The notes under the pieces were generated by a model. It was not told the origin of the DNA. It saw nothing but the letters and a program-made list of their open reading frames with translations, and ran no database searches. The translations under genes were made by a program, and so were the position numbers. This document shows, piece by piece, positions 43,777-52,768 of a DNA stretch of 64,000 nt (position 1 is the first letter of the stretch; each line of letters starts with the position of its first letter). Source of the DNA: Paenibacillus pabuli NBRC 13638 (GTDB taxonomy: Bacteria > Bacillota > Bacilli > Paenibacillales > Paenibacillaceae); NCBI RefSeq assembly GCF_001514495.1, contig NZ_BCNM01000001.1, positions 248,001-312,000 of the forward strand. The letters are read 5' to 3'.

Positions 43777-44418
43777 ATGATAAAAGCCTTTATTTTGGAT
43801 TTTGATGGACTGATTGTGGACACGGAGACTCCCTGGTATTATGCTTTCCGCGATATCTATGAGGAGCATGGACTTCAGTTGGGGCTGGAGCTTTGGTCGA
43901 AAAATGTGGGAACATCGTTTGAGGAATTTCACCCTTTTCTCTATCTGGAGCAAGCGCTGCAAAGACCAATAGATCACGATCATATCAAGTTGCTATCTGA
44001 ACAGAAATACGAAGCATATCTGGGGCAGGCAGCCATTCTTCCAGGAGTACATGAGCTGCTTCAGTCTGCCAGGAATAAGGGGATTCAACTTGCTGTTGCA
44101 TCCAGCTCCACTCGGGATTGGGTACATGGTTATTTGCACCATCTTGGCATTTTCGAACAGTTCACTGTGGTCCATACCTCTGAGGATGTCAAGCGGGTCA
44201 AACCCGATCCGGAATTGTACCTTCTGGCTCTGAAGAGTCTTGGGGTTGATGCGTCCGAAGCCGTCGTATTTGAAGACTCGCCTAATGGATTAAAGGCAGC
44301 CAAAGCGGCAGGGATTCGTTGTGTCATTGTACCAAACGAGGTAACGCGTAATCTGGAATTTACGAAGCATGATTTGCGGTTATCCTCGCTGGCAGAGCTT
44401 ACGATGGAAATCCTTTAA
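43777..44418 (+). CDS. HAD-superfamily phosphatase/phosphomutase
   Basis: 213 residues, beta-phosphoglucomutase-like subfamily. Motif I is ILDFDGLIVDTET, the helical cap is type C1, motif II is LAVASSSTRDW, motif III is VKRVKPDPELYLLAL and motif IV is VVFEDSPNGLKAAKAAG. It dephosphorylates small sugar phosphates or interconverts them. Last gene of the GT2/aminotransferase operon; its stop overlaps that of the AraC gene on the other strand by four bases, so no terminator separates them. Confidence 0.9.
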   Translation: MIKAFILDFDGLIVDTETPWYYAFRDIYEEHGLQLGLELWSKNVGTSFEEFHPFLYLEQALQRPIDHDHIKLLSEQKYEAYLGQAAILPGVHELLQSARNKGIQLAVASSSTRDWVHGYLHHLGIFEQFTVVHTSEDVKRVKPDPELYLLALKSLGVDASEAVVFEDSPNGLKAAKAAGIRCVIVPNEVTRNLEFTKHDLRLSSLAELTMEIL

Positions 44419-45230
44419 CCCTGGTACTGTTTGCGTAACTCGATGGGGGAGATCCCTTCATATTTCTTGAACACCGATCCAAAGTAGCTGGCGCTGTTGA
44501 AGCCAACCGCCTGGGCAATTTCATGGGCCGTTATGACGTCATCGTGGATGAGCATTTCTTTGGCTTTCAACAATCGATAACGCGTCAGATAATCGAGCGG
44601 AGTCATCTGGAATTCCTTTTTGAAAATTCGATTCAAATGCTGTTCCGTAACGTTGATCTGCTGAGCTAACATAGAGAGCGAGATATCCTGATGATAATTT
44701 TGTTTGATAAAAGTGACGAGTCCGCCCAGCTTTAAACGGGCATCAGAGCGTTCATAAGCACTATAACGTTCTCCCTCAAGCGTTAACCTGACCAGAAGCA
44801 TGTACAGTAAGGCGGATACGTGCCAGATTTGATCCTTGTGCCGGGACTGCAGCGCCAACGTTATTTCATGCAACAGGATATGAAGCATTCCATCCGGCTT
44901 GAAGGCGCGCAGCTCCCCGATCTGCAAGGTATGCAAGAAGCGAGGCAATAAATAGCCATTAAAGGACAGACAATCGAACAACAATGAGTCACTCAGATTG
45001 TGGTAACGGTAAGTAACTTCCGGGAACATGATGAGAGCGGTTCCTTCACGAATTGAATATTCATGATCTTTGGCTGCAATTCTCCCAGTTCCTCCGATGC
45101 ACTGCACAATGCTGTAATCCCGTGAATGGTCATTCCAATTCATCAATTCATCTACGGTCAGCTGGTTCTGCCCTGTAATCATAAGCGGCATATCGGTATC
45201 CAGCGGATTCCCCGTGCTAGGTTTCGGCAT
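44415..45230 (-). CDS. AraC-family regulator
   Basis: 271 residues. The N-terminal arm is a cupin barrel (YSIVQCIGGTGRIAAKDHEYSIREGTALIMFPEVTYRYHN). The C-terminal two helix-turn-helix motifs are ISLSMLAQQINVTEQHLNRIFKKEFQMTPLDYLTRYR and ITAHEIAQAVGFNSASYFGSVFKKYEGISPIELRKQY. It converges with the HAD gene, with stops overlapping. It may control the operon opposite, but it could equally act elsewhere. Confidence 0.9.
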   Translation of the reverse strand: MPKPSTGNPLDTDMPLMITGQNQLTVDELMNWNDHSRDYSIVQCIGGTGRIAAKDHEYSIREGTALIMFPEVTYRYHNLSDSLLFDCLSFNGYLLPRFLHTLQIGELRAFKPDGMLHILLHEITLALQSRHKDQIWHVSALLYMLLVRLTLEGERYSAYERSDARLKLGGLVTFIKQNYHQDISLSMLAQQINVTEQHLNRIFKKEFQMTPLDYLTRYRLLKAKEMLIHDDVITAHEIAQAVGFNSASYFGSVFKKYEGISPIELRKQYQG

Positions 45231-45315
45231 CGTCGTGTTTTCCTCATTTCGTCAAAGGATCATGTACGTAAGTAGCGTGGTTACAGCTTTAAAAGAAACC
45301 TAAATTGAATTATAT

Positions 45316-45344
45316 TACATAAATAACATTAATTTAAATGTCAA
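45316..45344 (-). promoter_or_regulatory. Promoter candidate for the AraC gene
   Basis: On the minus strand TTGACA (45344-45339), a 17-base spacer and TATGTA (45321-45316) lie about 85 bases before the start codon. Confidence 0.5.
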
Positions 45345-45471
45345 TTCCCTCTCTCCGCCTCTTCTTCGAAAACCTTTTAGGAATATGCGTCTCCATGACA
45401 CTGCCTTGCCATTATCATGCAATGCAGTATACGTTATAATGGATACAGTGATTTAGGAAAGGAATGCAATC

Positions 45472-46593
45472 ATGAAGAAAGTCATCGTGGTAGGATCAGG
45501 AATTCTTGGGGCATCAACAGCCTATCAATTAGCAAAACTCGGAGCAGAGGTTGTTCTTGTTGATCGAAAAGATCAGGGACAGGCTACGGATGCTGCTGCG
45601 GGGATTATCTGTCCCTGGTTATCTCAACGGCGTAATCAGGACTGGTATCAGCTCGCCAAGGCAGGTGCCCGTTTTTATCCCGGATTAATAGAACAGCTTG
45701 AGCGTGAAGGGGAAACGGAAACGGGTTATGCCCGGGTGGGCGCTCTTAGCATTCATACGGATGTGGAGAAACTCGACAAGATGCAGGATCGAGCACATTT
45801 GCGTAAAGAAGATGCCCCAGAGATTGGTGATATTACACGTCTGGATCAAAAAGAAACCCGTGAGCGTTTTCCTCTTCTGGAGGAACATTATCAATCGGTA
45901 TACGTTAGTGGTGCAGCACGCATAGATGGACGTGCGCTGCGCGATGCCTTGATCCGATCAGCACAGCGCAATGGGGCAGCCTTGATCCACGGGGATGCGA
46001 CACTTCAATATGAATCAGATCGGGTAACCGGAGTCATTGTAGATGGCAGGAGCATAACCGCTGACGAGGTTGTTGTATGTGCAGGCGCATGGGCCAATGA
46101 GTTGTTACGGCCATTGGGAATGAACTTTAAGGTTCATTTTCAAAAGGCCCAAATCATGCATTTGCATGTCCATGATCGACAGGATACAGGAGATTGGCCT
46201 GTGATTATGCCGCCTTCAGATCAATATCTTTTGGCTTTTGATCAACAGAAGATCGTCATCGGGGCTACCCATGAAAATGATATGGAAAGTTATGATACAA
46301 GGATAACGGCAGGTGGCATGCAGGAAGTTTTGAATAAAGGGCTGGAACTGGCACCAGGCCTGGCAGATAGTACTTTTCAGGAGGTACGAGTGGGCTTTCG
46401 TCCGTTTACACCTGGCTTTCTGCCGGTGATGGGTATTGTTCCTGGGTGGCATGGTCTGATCACGGCGAACGGACTCGGTGCTTCAGGATTGACGATGGGG
46501 CCATTTATCGGATGCCAGCTGGCGAAGTTGGCACTGGGTATGAACCTGGATATCGATATCCAGCCATATGATATTGGAAAAGCTCTCGAATAA
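45472..46593 (+). CDS. FAD-dependent amine/D-amino acid oxidoreductase (DAO family)
   Basis: 373 residues. The N-terminal dinucleotide fold is VIVVGSGILGASTAYQLAKLGAEVVLVDR. The DAO-family FAD motifs are QATDAAAGIICPWLSQRR and VVVCAGAWANELLRPLG, and the C-terminal GLITANGLGASGLTMGPFIGCQLAKL closes the FAD site. Relatives are glycine oxidase, D-amino acid dehydrogenase and sarcosine oxidase. The substrate is uncertain. An AAAGGAA site precedes the ATG. TATAAT at 45435-45440 may be its -10 box, though no good -35 was found. Confidence 0.88.
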   Translation: MKKVIVVGSGILGASTAYQLAKLGAEVVLVDRKDQGQATDAAAGIICPWLSQRRNQDWYQLAKAGARFYPGLIEQLEREGETETGYARVGALSIHTDVEKLDKMQDRAHLRKEDAPEIGDITRLDQKETRERFPLLEEHYQSVYVSGAARIDGRALRDALIRSAQRNGAALIHGDATLQYESDRVTGVIVDGRSITADEVVVCAGAWANELLRPLGMNFKVHFQKAQIMHLHVHDRQDTGDWPVIMPPSDQYLLAFDQQKIVIGATHENDMESYDTRITAGGMQEVLNKGLELAPGLADSTFQEVRVGFRPFTPGFLPVMGIVPGWHGLITANGLGASGLTMGPFIGCQLAKLALGMNLDIDIQPYDIGKALE

Positions 46594-46610
46594 AAGGAAA
46601 AAGGTGAACC

Positions 46611-46895
46611 ATGACGTATTCCCAGCGATTAGCTCACGGCAATTCCTCCGATATCGTATATCTGGAGCATCAGATTGCGATCGCAGAGGAAGAATTGGCA
46701 AAAGCCGAGGAGAACCTGAAGAATGAAGAGGCGGAATTGCAGCAGGTAAGAACAAAAGTAACTTATGATTCGGCTGCAGGTTCTTTGAAAGAAACAAAAA
46801 TGATGGAGCAGCTAACAGAGGCGCAGAAGACTATCGAACGAATTCGCACCCGTCTTGTGAACTTACAAGAGGATTTAGGGAAGCTGGGCGATTAA
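46611..46895 (+). CDS. Small coiled-coil protein
   Basis: 94 residues, highly charged and heptad-like (VYLEHQIAIAEEELAKAEENLKNEEAELQQVRTKV and MEQLTEAQKTIERIRTRLVNLQEDL). No signal peptide or membrane segment. It starts 17 bases after the oxidoreductase stop and has an AAGGTG site. No family is recognised. Confidence 0.7.
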   Translation: MTYSQRLAHGNSSDIVYLEHQIAIAEEELAKAEENLKNEEAELQQVRTKVTYDSAAGSLKETKMMEQLTEAQKTIERIRTRLVNLQEDLGKLGD

Positions 46896-46954
46896 TCTGG
46901 AAGTGTTTTGTGGAGCAGGAACTGGATGCTAACTAGAGCAAAGGGTGAACAATC

Positions 46955-47491
46955 ATGAATGATGCCAGAGAACGAATCCATTTAAGGTGGTTGAACGTCG
47001 AAGACGCGGAAACACTGCTGGATTTGCAGCTTCGCAACCGGGATGTATTCGAAGAAATATCGGCAAGCGATCGATCGGAAAGCTTTTATACGCTGGAGGG
47101 CCAAGTGGCACTTCTTGAGGGTTGGGCGAAGGCTAGAGAAGAGGAGAAACGGTATTCTTTTGGGATTTTCCTGAACACTACACAGGAGCTTATTGGGGAA
47201 ATCTCTTTGTTTGAACTTGTACTGGATCACACCGACAAATGGATTGTCGGTTATGTATTGGATCAAAGGCACAATGGTAAAGGATACATGAGTGAAGCCC
47301 TTCAGATGGTACTGAAATTTGCTGTTGATGAAGCGGGAATAAAGCGAGTGGAAGCAGGGGCTTTGCCCGACAATATTGGATCGATTCGAGTGCTTCGCAA
47401 AGCAGGTTTTCAGGAGATAGGCCGCCAGAACATTAACATTAAGGGGATATGGAAAGAACATGTAATGTTTGCAGTGGATACTACGATATAG
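46955..47491 (+). CDS. GNAT acetyltransferase, RimJ/RimL type
   Basis: 178 residues. IHLRWLNVEDAETLLDLQLRNRDVF is the usual RimJ/RimL start. WIVGYVLDQRHNGKGYMSEALQMVLKFA contains the acetyl-CoA pyrophosphate loop, and RVEAGALPDNIGSIRVLRKAGFQEIG is motif B. It probably acetylates an N-terminal or side-chain amine; the substrate is unknown. Third gene of a short unit with the oxidoreductase and coiled-coil genes, ending at a bidirectional terminator. Confidence 0.88.
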   Translation: MNDARERIHLRWLNVEDAETLLDLQLRNRDVFEEISASDRSESFYTLEGQVALLEGWAKAREEEKRYSFGIFLNTTQELIGEISLFELVLDHTDKWIVGYVLDQRHNGKGYMSEALQMVLKFAVDEAGIKRVEAGALPDNIGSIRVLRKAGFQEIGRQNINIKGIWKEHVMFAVDTTI

Positions 47492-47571
47492 AACCGAGAA
47501 CCCATATCAGACCCGTTGTGTTGTGTATCATTCGGTTTGAGTGTACTTGCCATTCCTGTTTATAAAAATAC

Positions 47572-47623
47572 AAAAAAAGCGGCGGATGGGACGTAAATCT
47601 GAATGTCCTCATCCGCCGCTTTT
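47572..47623. terminator. Bidirectional terminator
   Basis: AAAAGCGGCGGATG pairs with CATCCGCCGCTTTT, with an inner GAC/GTC pair. A-run on the left and T-run on the right let it serve both the acetyltransferase and the convergent exporter gene. Confidence 0.9.
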
Positions 47624-47672
47624 GCTGTAAAGATTACAGCTTCACAGGATGCAAATCCTGTATTTGCGTTTC

Positions 47673-49172
47673 TTAATTTGTGTTCATGGAGACTTTTTGC
47701 GGTACAGGCCGTTTGGAGTCTTCCTCCACTGCTTGCTTGGTTCGTTTAATGAAGAAAGAAAGCAGCAATCCGAGAACGGCAATACCGATAATGACGACAT
47801 ATGCATCATTAATTCCCTGGATCATAGCTTCCATTCCCAACTGTTGTTGCGTTAAATCTTTGGCTGCGCCGGTTGTTACCATATCCTGCACATGTGCCGT
47901 TGTACGACTGGTCATTACACTGACGAGCAATGAAGTACCTACAGCTCCAGCGACCTGTCTGACGGTGTTGGATATCGCTGTACCATGTGGCCCAAGTCTT
48001 GGCGGCAATTGATTCAAACCTGCGGTTTGGATTGGCATCATGAGCAAGGCCATACCAATTCGGCGACCCGTTGACATGAGTACAAGGTACGTATAACTGG
48101 TCGAATCCGTGAGATCGATAAACCCGATGGTCGTTACGATTGTGATAACCATACCGATAATCGCCAACCATTTTGCACCAAACCGGTCAAACAATCTACC
48201 TGTTACCGGCATCAGAAAGCCCATTACAAGTGCCCCTGGGAGCAACAGCAGTCCAGACTCCAATGCAGTGTAGCCGCGCGCATTTTGCAGATATAAAGGA
48301 AGCAGCATCATGTCTGCATACATAATCATTGTGATCGCAATATTAATGATCGTGGTCAGAGAGAACATATTATACTTGAAAGCCCGCAGATCGAGCAGGG
48401 GAGCTGCAGAAGCCAGCTGTCGCCATGTGAACAGTCCAAGAGCAATGATTCCTGCTGCAAGGCAAATGATTACCTCTGCACTTGACCACCCCAGACTTCC
48501 TGCCCGGCTGAAGCCGTATAGTAATGCGCCGAATCCAATCGTGGACAGCAATACACTGAGTGAGTCAAACTTGGTACTGACTCGTTCGGATACATTTTTG
48601 AGATATACAAACGCTAAGCCAATCACAATAACGGTCAATGGGATCATTCCGTAAAACATGGTTTGCCATGTATAGTTTTCCAGAATATACCCGGCAAGGG
48701 TTGGCCCGATCGCAGGAGCGAAAATGATCGCAAAACCGACCATACCCATGGCTGCGCCCCTTTTCTCAGGCGTGAACAGGGTTAGAATGACATGCATCAA
48801 CAATGGCATGATAATACCGGCACCGGCTGCTTGAACCATACGACCTGTCAGCAATGTACCAAAATTACTCGCAAGGGCAGATATGATCGTACCAATGAGG
48901 AAAATAAACATGGACGCTTGAAATAATTGCCTTGTCGAAAAGCGTTGCATGAAATAGGCCGTGATGGGAATAAGCACTCCGTTCACCAACATATAGCCAG
49001 TTGTAAACCATTGGGCTGTTGCTGCTGAGATATTGAAATCACCCATCAGCTCCGGAGTCGCCACACTCATTACGGTTTGGTTCAATGTGGCAAGAAATGC
49101 TCCCAAAATCATAATAAACAGTATGGGGCCTTTTTTTACATCTTCTCTTTCTTTTAATCTAGCCTGACTCAA
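47673..49172 (-). CDS. MFS drug exporter, DHA2 (EmrB/LmrB) family
   Basis: 499 residues with 14 predicted membrane helices. Helix 1 carries FLATLNQTVMSVATPELMGDFNIS (DHA2 motif), and motif C is GMVGFAIIFAPAIGPTLAGYIL. TTG at 49172 is chosen because AAAGGATGG precedes it at the normal distance; the longer frame would start before that site. Close in type to LmrB/EmrB, which expel lincomycin or uncouplers. A divergent TetR gene and an operator between them suggest drug-inducible expression. Confidence 0.91.
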   Translation of the reverse strand: MSQARLKEREDVKKGPILFIMILGAFLATLNQTVMSVATPELMGDFNISAATAQWFTTGYMLVNGVLIPITAYFMQRFSTRQLFQASMFIFLIGTIISALASNFGTLLTGRMVQAAGAGIIMPLLMHVILTLFTPEKRGAAMGMVGFAIIFAPAIGPTLAGYILENYTWQTMFYGMIPLTVIVIGLAFVYLKNVSERVSTKFDSLSVLLSTIGFGALLYGFSRAGSLGWSSAEVIICLAAGIIALGLFTWRQLASAAPLLDLRAFKYNMFSLTTIINIAITMIMYADMMLLPLYLQNARGYTALESGLLLLPGALVMGFLMPVTGRLFDRFGAKWLAIIGMVITIVTTIGFIDLTDSTSYTYLVLMSTGRRIGMALLMMPIQTAGLNQLPPRLGPHGTAISNTVRQVAGAVGTSLLVSVMTSRTTAHVQDMVTTGAAKDLTQQQLGMEAMIQGINDAYVVIIGIAVLGLLLSFFIKRTKQAVEEDSKRPVPQKVSMNTN

Positions 49173-49208
49173 TCCATTCCATCCTTTCAATCTACACGTG
49201 ACTAAATT

Positions 49209-49272
49209 TACAACGTGTTGTATAGTTTACATTGTATTTATTGAATTATATACATATTCCCTCAGATTACAA
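49209..49272 (-). promoter_or_regulatory. Promoter of the LmrB-type exporter with downstream operator
   Basis: On the minus strand TTGTAA (49272-49267), a 16-base spacer and TATAAT (49250-49245). Downstream, within the expected 5' leader, TACAAC-GT-GTTGTA (49209-49222) is a near-palindrome suited to TetR binding. Confidence 0.6.
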
Positions 49273-49393
49273 TTTACGATTCAGGGCATTATCGTTGCTT
49301 ATTCTACACAATCTTAAATTTTGTCGCTTTATATAAGAATAAAAGACTAATCATTTAAAATTGTAATTTTAAAAAATGAAGGAGTGGGTTGGC

Positions 49394-49999
49394 ATGACAA
49401 ACGATAAAAAATCCGCTACAGATCCTCGAATACTTCGTACTAGACAGCTGATTCGGGATGCGTTTGTAGACCTGTTACAAGAAATGGATATCGAGAAATT
49501 GTCCGTTAACCGGATTGCGGAACGAGCGACCATTAATCGGGTGACGTTTTATCTTCATTATCGTGACATTACGGATATGATGGAAAAAATGGCAGACGAG
49601 ATGATCGGACATATTGAACGGATCGTAGATGAACATGCTCCTTATTTTGAGAGCGGAGCAAGTGATGAGGGATGGCCAGTACTAGTAAAAGTGCTGGAGC
49701 ACTTTGCGGAACATTCCAAATTTTATAGAGTCGTTCTCGCTTCAAAAAGAACTCCCATCTTTACAGAACGCCTTATGAAATTGCTCACAAGACTCGTTAC
49801 AGCCAAAATCGAGAGGATGGAGGTAGGGAGTGCTCTAGCCGAAGCTGGAATTCATAAGGAGATTGCCATATGGTACAGTTCCTCAGCCCTGATTGGTACG
49901 ATCGTAGCCTGGCTTCGCAATGACATGCCTTATGCACCACATTTTCTGGCCAAGCAGTTCTCTTTAATTCGAGCGTATTCCTATAATGACTTGATATGA
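49394..49999 (+). CDS. TetR-family regulator, divergent from the exporter
   Basis: 201 residues. Helix-turn-helix LLQEMDIEKLSVNRIAERATINRVTFYLHYRDITDMM, with a TetR_C-like helical ligand domain ending in WLRNDMPYAPHFLAKQFS (the TetR/DhaS-like group). ATG at 49394 follows AAGGAGTGG; ATG at 49376 lies before that site. It probably represses the divergent DHA2 exporter, as in the LmrA/LmrB pair of Bacillus. Confidence 0.9.
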   Translation: MTNDKKSATDPRILRTRQLIRDAFVDLLQEMDIEKLSVNRIAERATINRVTFYLHYRDITDMMEKMADEMIGHIERIVDEHAPYFESGASDEGWPVLVKVLEHFAEHSKFYRVVLASKRTPIFTERLMKLLTRLVTAKIERMEVGSALAEAGIHKEIAIWYSSSALIGTIVAWLRNDMPYAPHFLAKQFSLIRAYSYNDLI

Positions 50000-50000
50000 C

Positions 50001-50050
50001 AAAAAAACATCTGTCTACAATCCAAATCCAGTAGATACAGATGTTTTTTT
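50001..50050. terminator. Bidirectional terminator
   Basis: AAAAAACATCTGT and ACAGATGTTTTTT flank inner TAC/GTA pairing. It serves the TetR gene and the convergent membrane-protein gene. Confidence 0.9.
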
Positions 50051-50067
50051 AACAGTTTATAAAATGA

Positions 50068-50727
50068 TCATTCTCTTGCCCGAGTCCTAAGTGTCATATA
50101 TAGCCCAATGAGTGCTGCCAGAAAGCCAAAGATGATGCCTGACAGTCCATTATAAAAGGTTGGATCTCCTTTATATGAGAATGACATGATGGCAGTTTGC
50201 GTTAATGAAAGTGAGATTAAAGATGAAGAAAAATTCGTCAGTTTGATCGCTTCAATGACCGGTTCATTATTCCGTCTTGCCATAATGGCTCCCCCGAGAG
50301 AAACCGCAATTTCTGTAAAAGTCACGGCAGCTATTATGAAGGCGACATATTGAGGATAATGCGTTCTGCTGCCAGCTACGAATAATAGTTTACTGCAATA
50401 AATGATGTATACCACACTTGATGCGAGCACAATATTGCCTATAAAATGATAAGCTGCGTATTGTTTTATACGAATCTCCTCCGGGCTGGAGTCAACACGA
50501 TTCGAGTCCTCATGTGCTTTTGCTGCATAGTACTTGGCAACGGCGATGCCGATATTATAGAAGGCGTTAATACATAAAAAGAAGGAGAGCGAGAAGATGC
50601 CCAAGAGTATTTTACCCGCTGCGATCAGGGCATTGAGTGGAACGGATAATTTGGCAAAGTAGATAATGCGATTATTTTTCACTTTTAATACGGATTCACC
50701 CGTATTAAATTGACGTATCCAATTCAC
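50068..50727 (-). CDS. Uncharacterised multi-pass membrane protein
   Basis: 219 residues with five or six predicted membrane helices (such as LNALIAAGKILLGIFSLSFFLCINAFYNIG and YVAFIIAAVTFTEIAVSLGGAIMA). A charged cytoplasmic loop, KAHEDSNRVDSSPEEIRIKQ, lies after helix 2. No transport or enzyme motif is recognised. GTG at 50727 is chosen because GGGGAGGA precedes it; a longer frame reaching 50790 would start upstream of that site. Function unknown. Confidence 0.75.
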   Translation of the reverse strand: MNWIRQFNTGESVLKVKNNRIIYFAKLSVPLNALIAAGKILLGIFSLSFFLCINAFYNIGIAVAKYYAAKAHEDSNRVDSSPEEIRIKQYAAYHFIGNIVLASSVVYIIYCSKLLFVAGSRTHYPQYVAFIIAAVTFTEIAVSLGGAIMARRNNEPVIEAIKLTNFSSSLISLSLTQTAIMSFSYKGDPTFYNGLSGIIFGFLAALIGLYMTLRTRARE

Positions 50728-50891
50728 TGTCTTTCCTCCCCGAACGAAACCCGATGTGTTAAGAATGAGTCCAGTGTTCAAGCATACCATACTAAACCAT
50801 ATGGTCTACATATTATCTTTAGACTTATCTGGAAATTCACAGGGGATTGGGACAACTTCATGGAGAAAGGCGAAAGACACGTACAAGAAGA

Positions 50892-51167
50892 TCATATAAG
50901 ATGAGTTTGCGTTGAAGACTCGGAAGGGGCTTCGGTTTGCATTAGTTGCCTATTTTCATCAGGCATGGAAAACTGCTGGGCGATAAGCTGCTGCTCCTTG
51001 ATTAGAACATCCATTTTATGGTGCAGATGCTCCAGCTGTTTATTGTAATGTTTATAGGTATAGAAGCCAATCACGGATTTAACTGCAAAAAAAAGAACAG
51101 CTCCAGTAATGATCAATATATAGTTAGAAGCAATATGTCTGATCCAGCTATTGATTTCACCTATCAC
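50892..51167 (-). CDS. Small membrane-anchored coiled-coil protein
   Basis: 91 residues. A single membrane helix (YILIITGAVLFFAVKSVIGFY) is followed by a basic/heptad stretch (HYNKQLEHLHHKMDVLIKEQQLIAQQF) and an acidic tail. GTG at 51167 is chosen because AAAGGAAGG lies six bases before it; in-frame starts at 51227 and 51215 have weaker sites. It is divergent from the ArsR-type gene. No family is recognised. Confidence 0.6.
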   Translation of the reverse strand: MIGEINSWIRHIASNYILIITGAVLFFAVKSVIGFYTYKHYNKQLEHLHHKMDVLIKEQQLIAQQFSMPDENRQLMQTEAPSESSTQTHLI

Positions 51168-51362
51168 GTTTAACCTTCCTTTCGCAAGAAATGCAGATGA
51201 CTTTACTTTATTCATTGCCTTCACCACAGAAAAGATTACATGGAAAATGTTCTCAGATTAATCTTACCGAACAGCAGGACTGAACCAGGTGCAACATTGT
51301 GTTTATTCCTGTTATTCAGTAGAATTATTTTTAATTCATATTTTCAAAAGGAGAGCAAATAC

Positions 51363-52322
51363 GTGCTGGAACTCAGCTTTAACGACCCGGAAAAACTGGT
51401 AACTGTAACCCATGCCCTGTCGACTCGTTCCCGGATTGACATTCTCCAACTTTTAAATTCCAACAAGTTAAACATTATCGAAATTGCCGAAGCACTGGAC
51501 CTGCCAGTGTCAACGGTAGCCAATCATATTAAAGTGCTGGAGGCAGCCCATTTAATACATACGGAAATGCTCCCGGCTTCTCGCGGAGCCATGAAGGTTT
51601 GTAGCCGTAACTATGATGATATTCACATTGCCCTGGATCGCGTTGCATCTTTTCCCAAACGGGATATGAATGTCTATGAGGTCCAGATGCCGATAGGGCA
51701 CTACAGCGACTGTGAGGTTGCACCAACATGCGGTATGGCGAGCGCGGAGGACATGATTCTGAAGGAAGATGACCCGGCAAGTTTCTATCATCCCAAGCAT
51801 ATTGATGCTCAGATTATCTGGCTGGCAAAGGGGTATCTGGAATATTTGCTTCCGATGGACATTCCGCAAGGCGCAATGATTGAAGCTTTGGAATTATCCA
51901 TGGAAATCTGTTCTGAAGTAGCCACCTATAACAATGACTGGCCCTCGGATATTTCTGTTTGGGTTAATGGCACTGAGATCGGGATGTGGACAAGTCCCGG
52001 AGATTTGGGTGACCGACGCGGTAAACTGAATCCGGCATGGTGGTCTGATGGTTCTACACAGTATGGCATTCTCAAAAAGTGGCGTGTGGATGACAACAAA
52101 ACCATGCTGGACGAAGAGAAAATTTCGGATGTGTCCCTGTCTGATCTTCATCTAGAGGAGAAACCCAAATTAAGACTGCGCATTGGAATTCATCCGGAAG
52201 CCAGACATCAGGGAGGCTTGAATCTGTTTGGCAAGGGGTTTGGTGATCATGAACAGAACATTATTATGCAGGTAAGGTATACGTTGAATGCGGGTGATAA
52301 ACATGCGAGATTTGCCAAATAA
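51363..52322 (+). CDS. ArsR-type regulator with large C-terminal beta-sandwich domain
   Basis: 319 residues. The winged helix (about 10-75) is ALSTRSRIDILQLLNSNKLNIIEIAEALDLPVSTVANHIKVLEAAHLI. The remaining 240 residues are unlike simple ArsR proteins: beta-rich, with CEVAPTCGMA, LLPMDIPQGAMIEALELSMEICSE, WPSDISVWVNGTEIGMWTSPGD and LNLFGKGFGDHEQNIIMQV. This could be a carbohydrate-binding sensing domain, given its position in front of GH2 and GH43 genes. GTG follows AAAGGAGAG; an upstream frame start at 51240 has none. Confidence 0.85.
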   Translation: MLELSFNDPEKLVTVTHALSTRSRIDILQLLNSNKLNIIEIAEALDLPVSTVANHIKVLEAAHLIHTEMLPASRGAMKVCSRNYDDIHIALDRVASFPKRDMNVYEVQMPIGHYSDCEVAPTCGMASAEDMILKEDDPASFYHPKHIDAQIIWLAKGYLEYLLPMDIPQGAMIEALELSMEICSEVATYNNDWPSDISVWVNGTEIGMWTSPGDLGDRRGKLNPAWWSDGSTQYGILKKWRVDDNKTMLDEEKISDVSLSDLHLEEKPKLRLRIGIHPEARHQGGLNLFGKGFGDHEQNIIMQVRYTLNAGDKHARFAK

Positions 52323-52768
52323 CGGAACCTCATTAATTGTGAGTATCGAGCCATACCAGGTTATTTCCGTACATCATTATCAATGACCACCTAACAAGCA
52401 GTGCATTCCTCCAATTATTGATTAGGCATAGCGATGGAGATTGCACTGCTACTGTTCCAGCGAAATTGTTCGCTTGATACGGCTTAAGGGCAACGCGCGC
52501 TCATCAGACAGAAAGTGGAGCCCAGGACAGGGTAATCAAGTTCGGGTATGCTATTAGTTACAATAATATTGTAATTAATGAAGTCTAATTGATCCCTGAA
52601 TAGAATCGATTTGGTTAAATCAAACTGTTGGAAATTAGCTTGTATAAGGCGAGAAGCGTTTGTGAACAGCAGTTTATCGGATTACAATGGTGCGGAATTC
52701 ATGATGAATGGAGTGTATGAAGGAATATAGTTATGAAAATTGAAAGAATTTATTACATGAAAATAGAT
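52323..52768 (+). other. Gene-free stretch before the GH2/GH43 operon
   Basis: Contains a long-range hairpin, AGCAGTGCA (52397-52405) with TGCACTGCT (52442-52450) and inner CTCCA/TGGAG pairing, which may end the ArsR transcript although no T-run follows. It also contains a perfect repeat, TTACAAT-AAT-ATTGTAA (52558-52574), a possible ArsR operator. No gene is seen; only very short frames without good ribosome sites. Confidence 0.5.
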
